Origin: Mesorhizobium sp. LSJC280B00 | GTDB taxonomy: Bacteria; Pseudomonadota; Alphaproteobacteria; Rhizobiales; Rhizobiaceae | Assembly: GCF_000502835.1 (NCBI RefSeq) | Contig: NZ_AYVL01000020.1 | Coordinates: 1-60,221, forward strand | DNA length: 60,221 nt | Direction: 5' to 3' | Shown: positions 60,014-60,221 of the stretch, in pieces | Numbering within the stretch: the stretch's first letter is position 1 | Layout: every line of letters begins with the position of its first letter | Notes under the pieces: generated by a model | What the model saw: only the letters and a program-made list of their open reading frames with translations | Told to the model about the DNA's origin: nothing | The model's database searches: none | Program-made: the position numbers and the translations under genes

Positions 60014-60221
60014 TTTCGCTCTGCGGCTTGATATTCAGTTTCAAAAGGCGTATAGATATGCACGTGCATCGCACTTTCATCGCACGTGCGGCGGCTGGCC
60101 AGAGTGCGCCAACACTCCAGTCAGCCTGACCACAACCCAAGCTGATTGGAGCTCGGATCATGGCTTCTCTATTCGGCGGCTTGGGGTCAAGCGCTTTTGT
60201 CATTTTCTGCCTTACCAGCTT
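60014..60221. other. Window-edge region upstream of the ribbon-helix-helix gene
   Basis: A minus-strand frame starts with ATG at 60203 (MTKALDPKPPNREAMIRAPI). Its first codons and ribosome-site region (GAAAATGACAAAA) repeat those of the gene at 60013. It is open for 73 residues and overlaps that gene, but the later part is not protein-like, so I read it as a partial duplication rather than a gene. Confidence 0.3.
60058..60090. promoter_or_regulatory. Twin palindromes with GCACGTGC core, probable operator of the ribbon-helix-helix protein
   Basis: ATGCACGTGCAT (60058-60069) and CGCACGTGCG (60081-60090) are perfect palindromes with the same core, 22 bases apart centre to centre (about two helix turns). 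They lie 45-77 bases upstream of the gene start, which fits cooperative binding by two dimers. Confidence 0.6.

Noticed and set aside
1..60221. CRISPR arrays, rRNA genes, replication origin
   Set aside because: I saw no regularly spaced direct repeats, no rRNA-like sequence and no oriC/DnaA-box or repABC cluster. tRNA-Sec is the only RNA gene recognised.

Overview
The window looks like chromosome or accessory DNA of a GC-rich alphaproteobacterium of the Rhizobiales, most likely Mesorhizobium or a close relative. This is inferred from the codon and base use, the many GTGA/ATGA gene overlaps, the several CUT1/CUT2 sugar ABC operons and the toxin-antitoxin pairs with insertion-sequence scars. 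No ribosomal marker is present, so the genus is an inference.

Left part (1-6.5 kb): the 5' part of an SRAP (YedK/HMCES-type) gene at the edge; a twin palindrome followed by an MNT nucleotidyltransferase/HEPN-like pair; a truncated copy of a GntR regulator whose intact relative lies 3.9 kb to the right; small hypothetical genes; and panB-panC for pantothenate synthesis. From 5.8 to 15.2 kb there is a catabolic island: an FCD-type GntR repressor divergent from an operon with a periplasmic binding protein, a double ABC ATPase, an unusual tandem-fused permease, an SDR, a 3-hydroxyacyl-CoA-dehydrogenase-like enzyme, a beta-keto acid cleavage enzyme (BKACE) and an SMP-30 lactonase.

15.3-28 kb is patchwork accessory DNA: IS630 and permease scars, a Phd/PemK-like toxin-antitoxin pair, an orphan ubiquitin-like plus E2-like pair, a nucleoside phosphorylase, a sulfur cluster (ArsR-rhodanese, metallo-beta-lactamase, MFS, DsrE, truncated cysteine desulfurase), an AbiE-like two-gene system, a DUF899 gene, and broken sigma-factor and spore-coat-U fragments.

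27.7-39.8 kb holds a complete selenocysteine cassette: selD divergent from fdhA (in-frame UGA, Sec200), fdhB, fdhC, fdhE, selA, a Sel1-repeat gene, selB and tRNA-Sec. The tRNA gene lies inside the 3' end of the selB frame. The Sec machinery and a client selenoprotein, a membrane-bound formate dehydrogenase, therefore sit side by side.

40.3-50.0 kb: two divergent CUT1 ABC operons without ATPase genes. The right one continues with a PIG-L deacetylase, a ROK kinase, a GntR/UTRA regulator and a SIS-domain isomerase, which suggests amino-sugar use. Two related palindromes lie between them. 50-60 kb: an IS5-family remnant, VapBC, a CHASE2-adenylate cyclase/FecR/beta-barrel module, an MgtE-like transporter, a small secreted protein, IS110 and sugar-isomerase debris, and a short ribbon-helix-helix gene with twin palindromes at the right edge.
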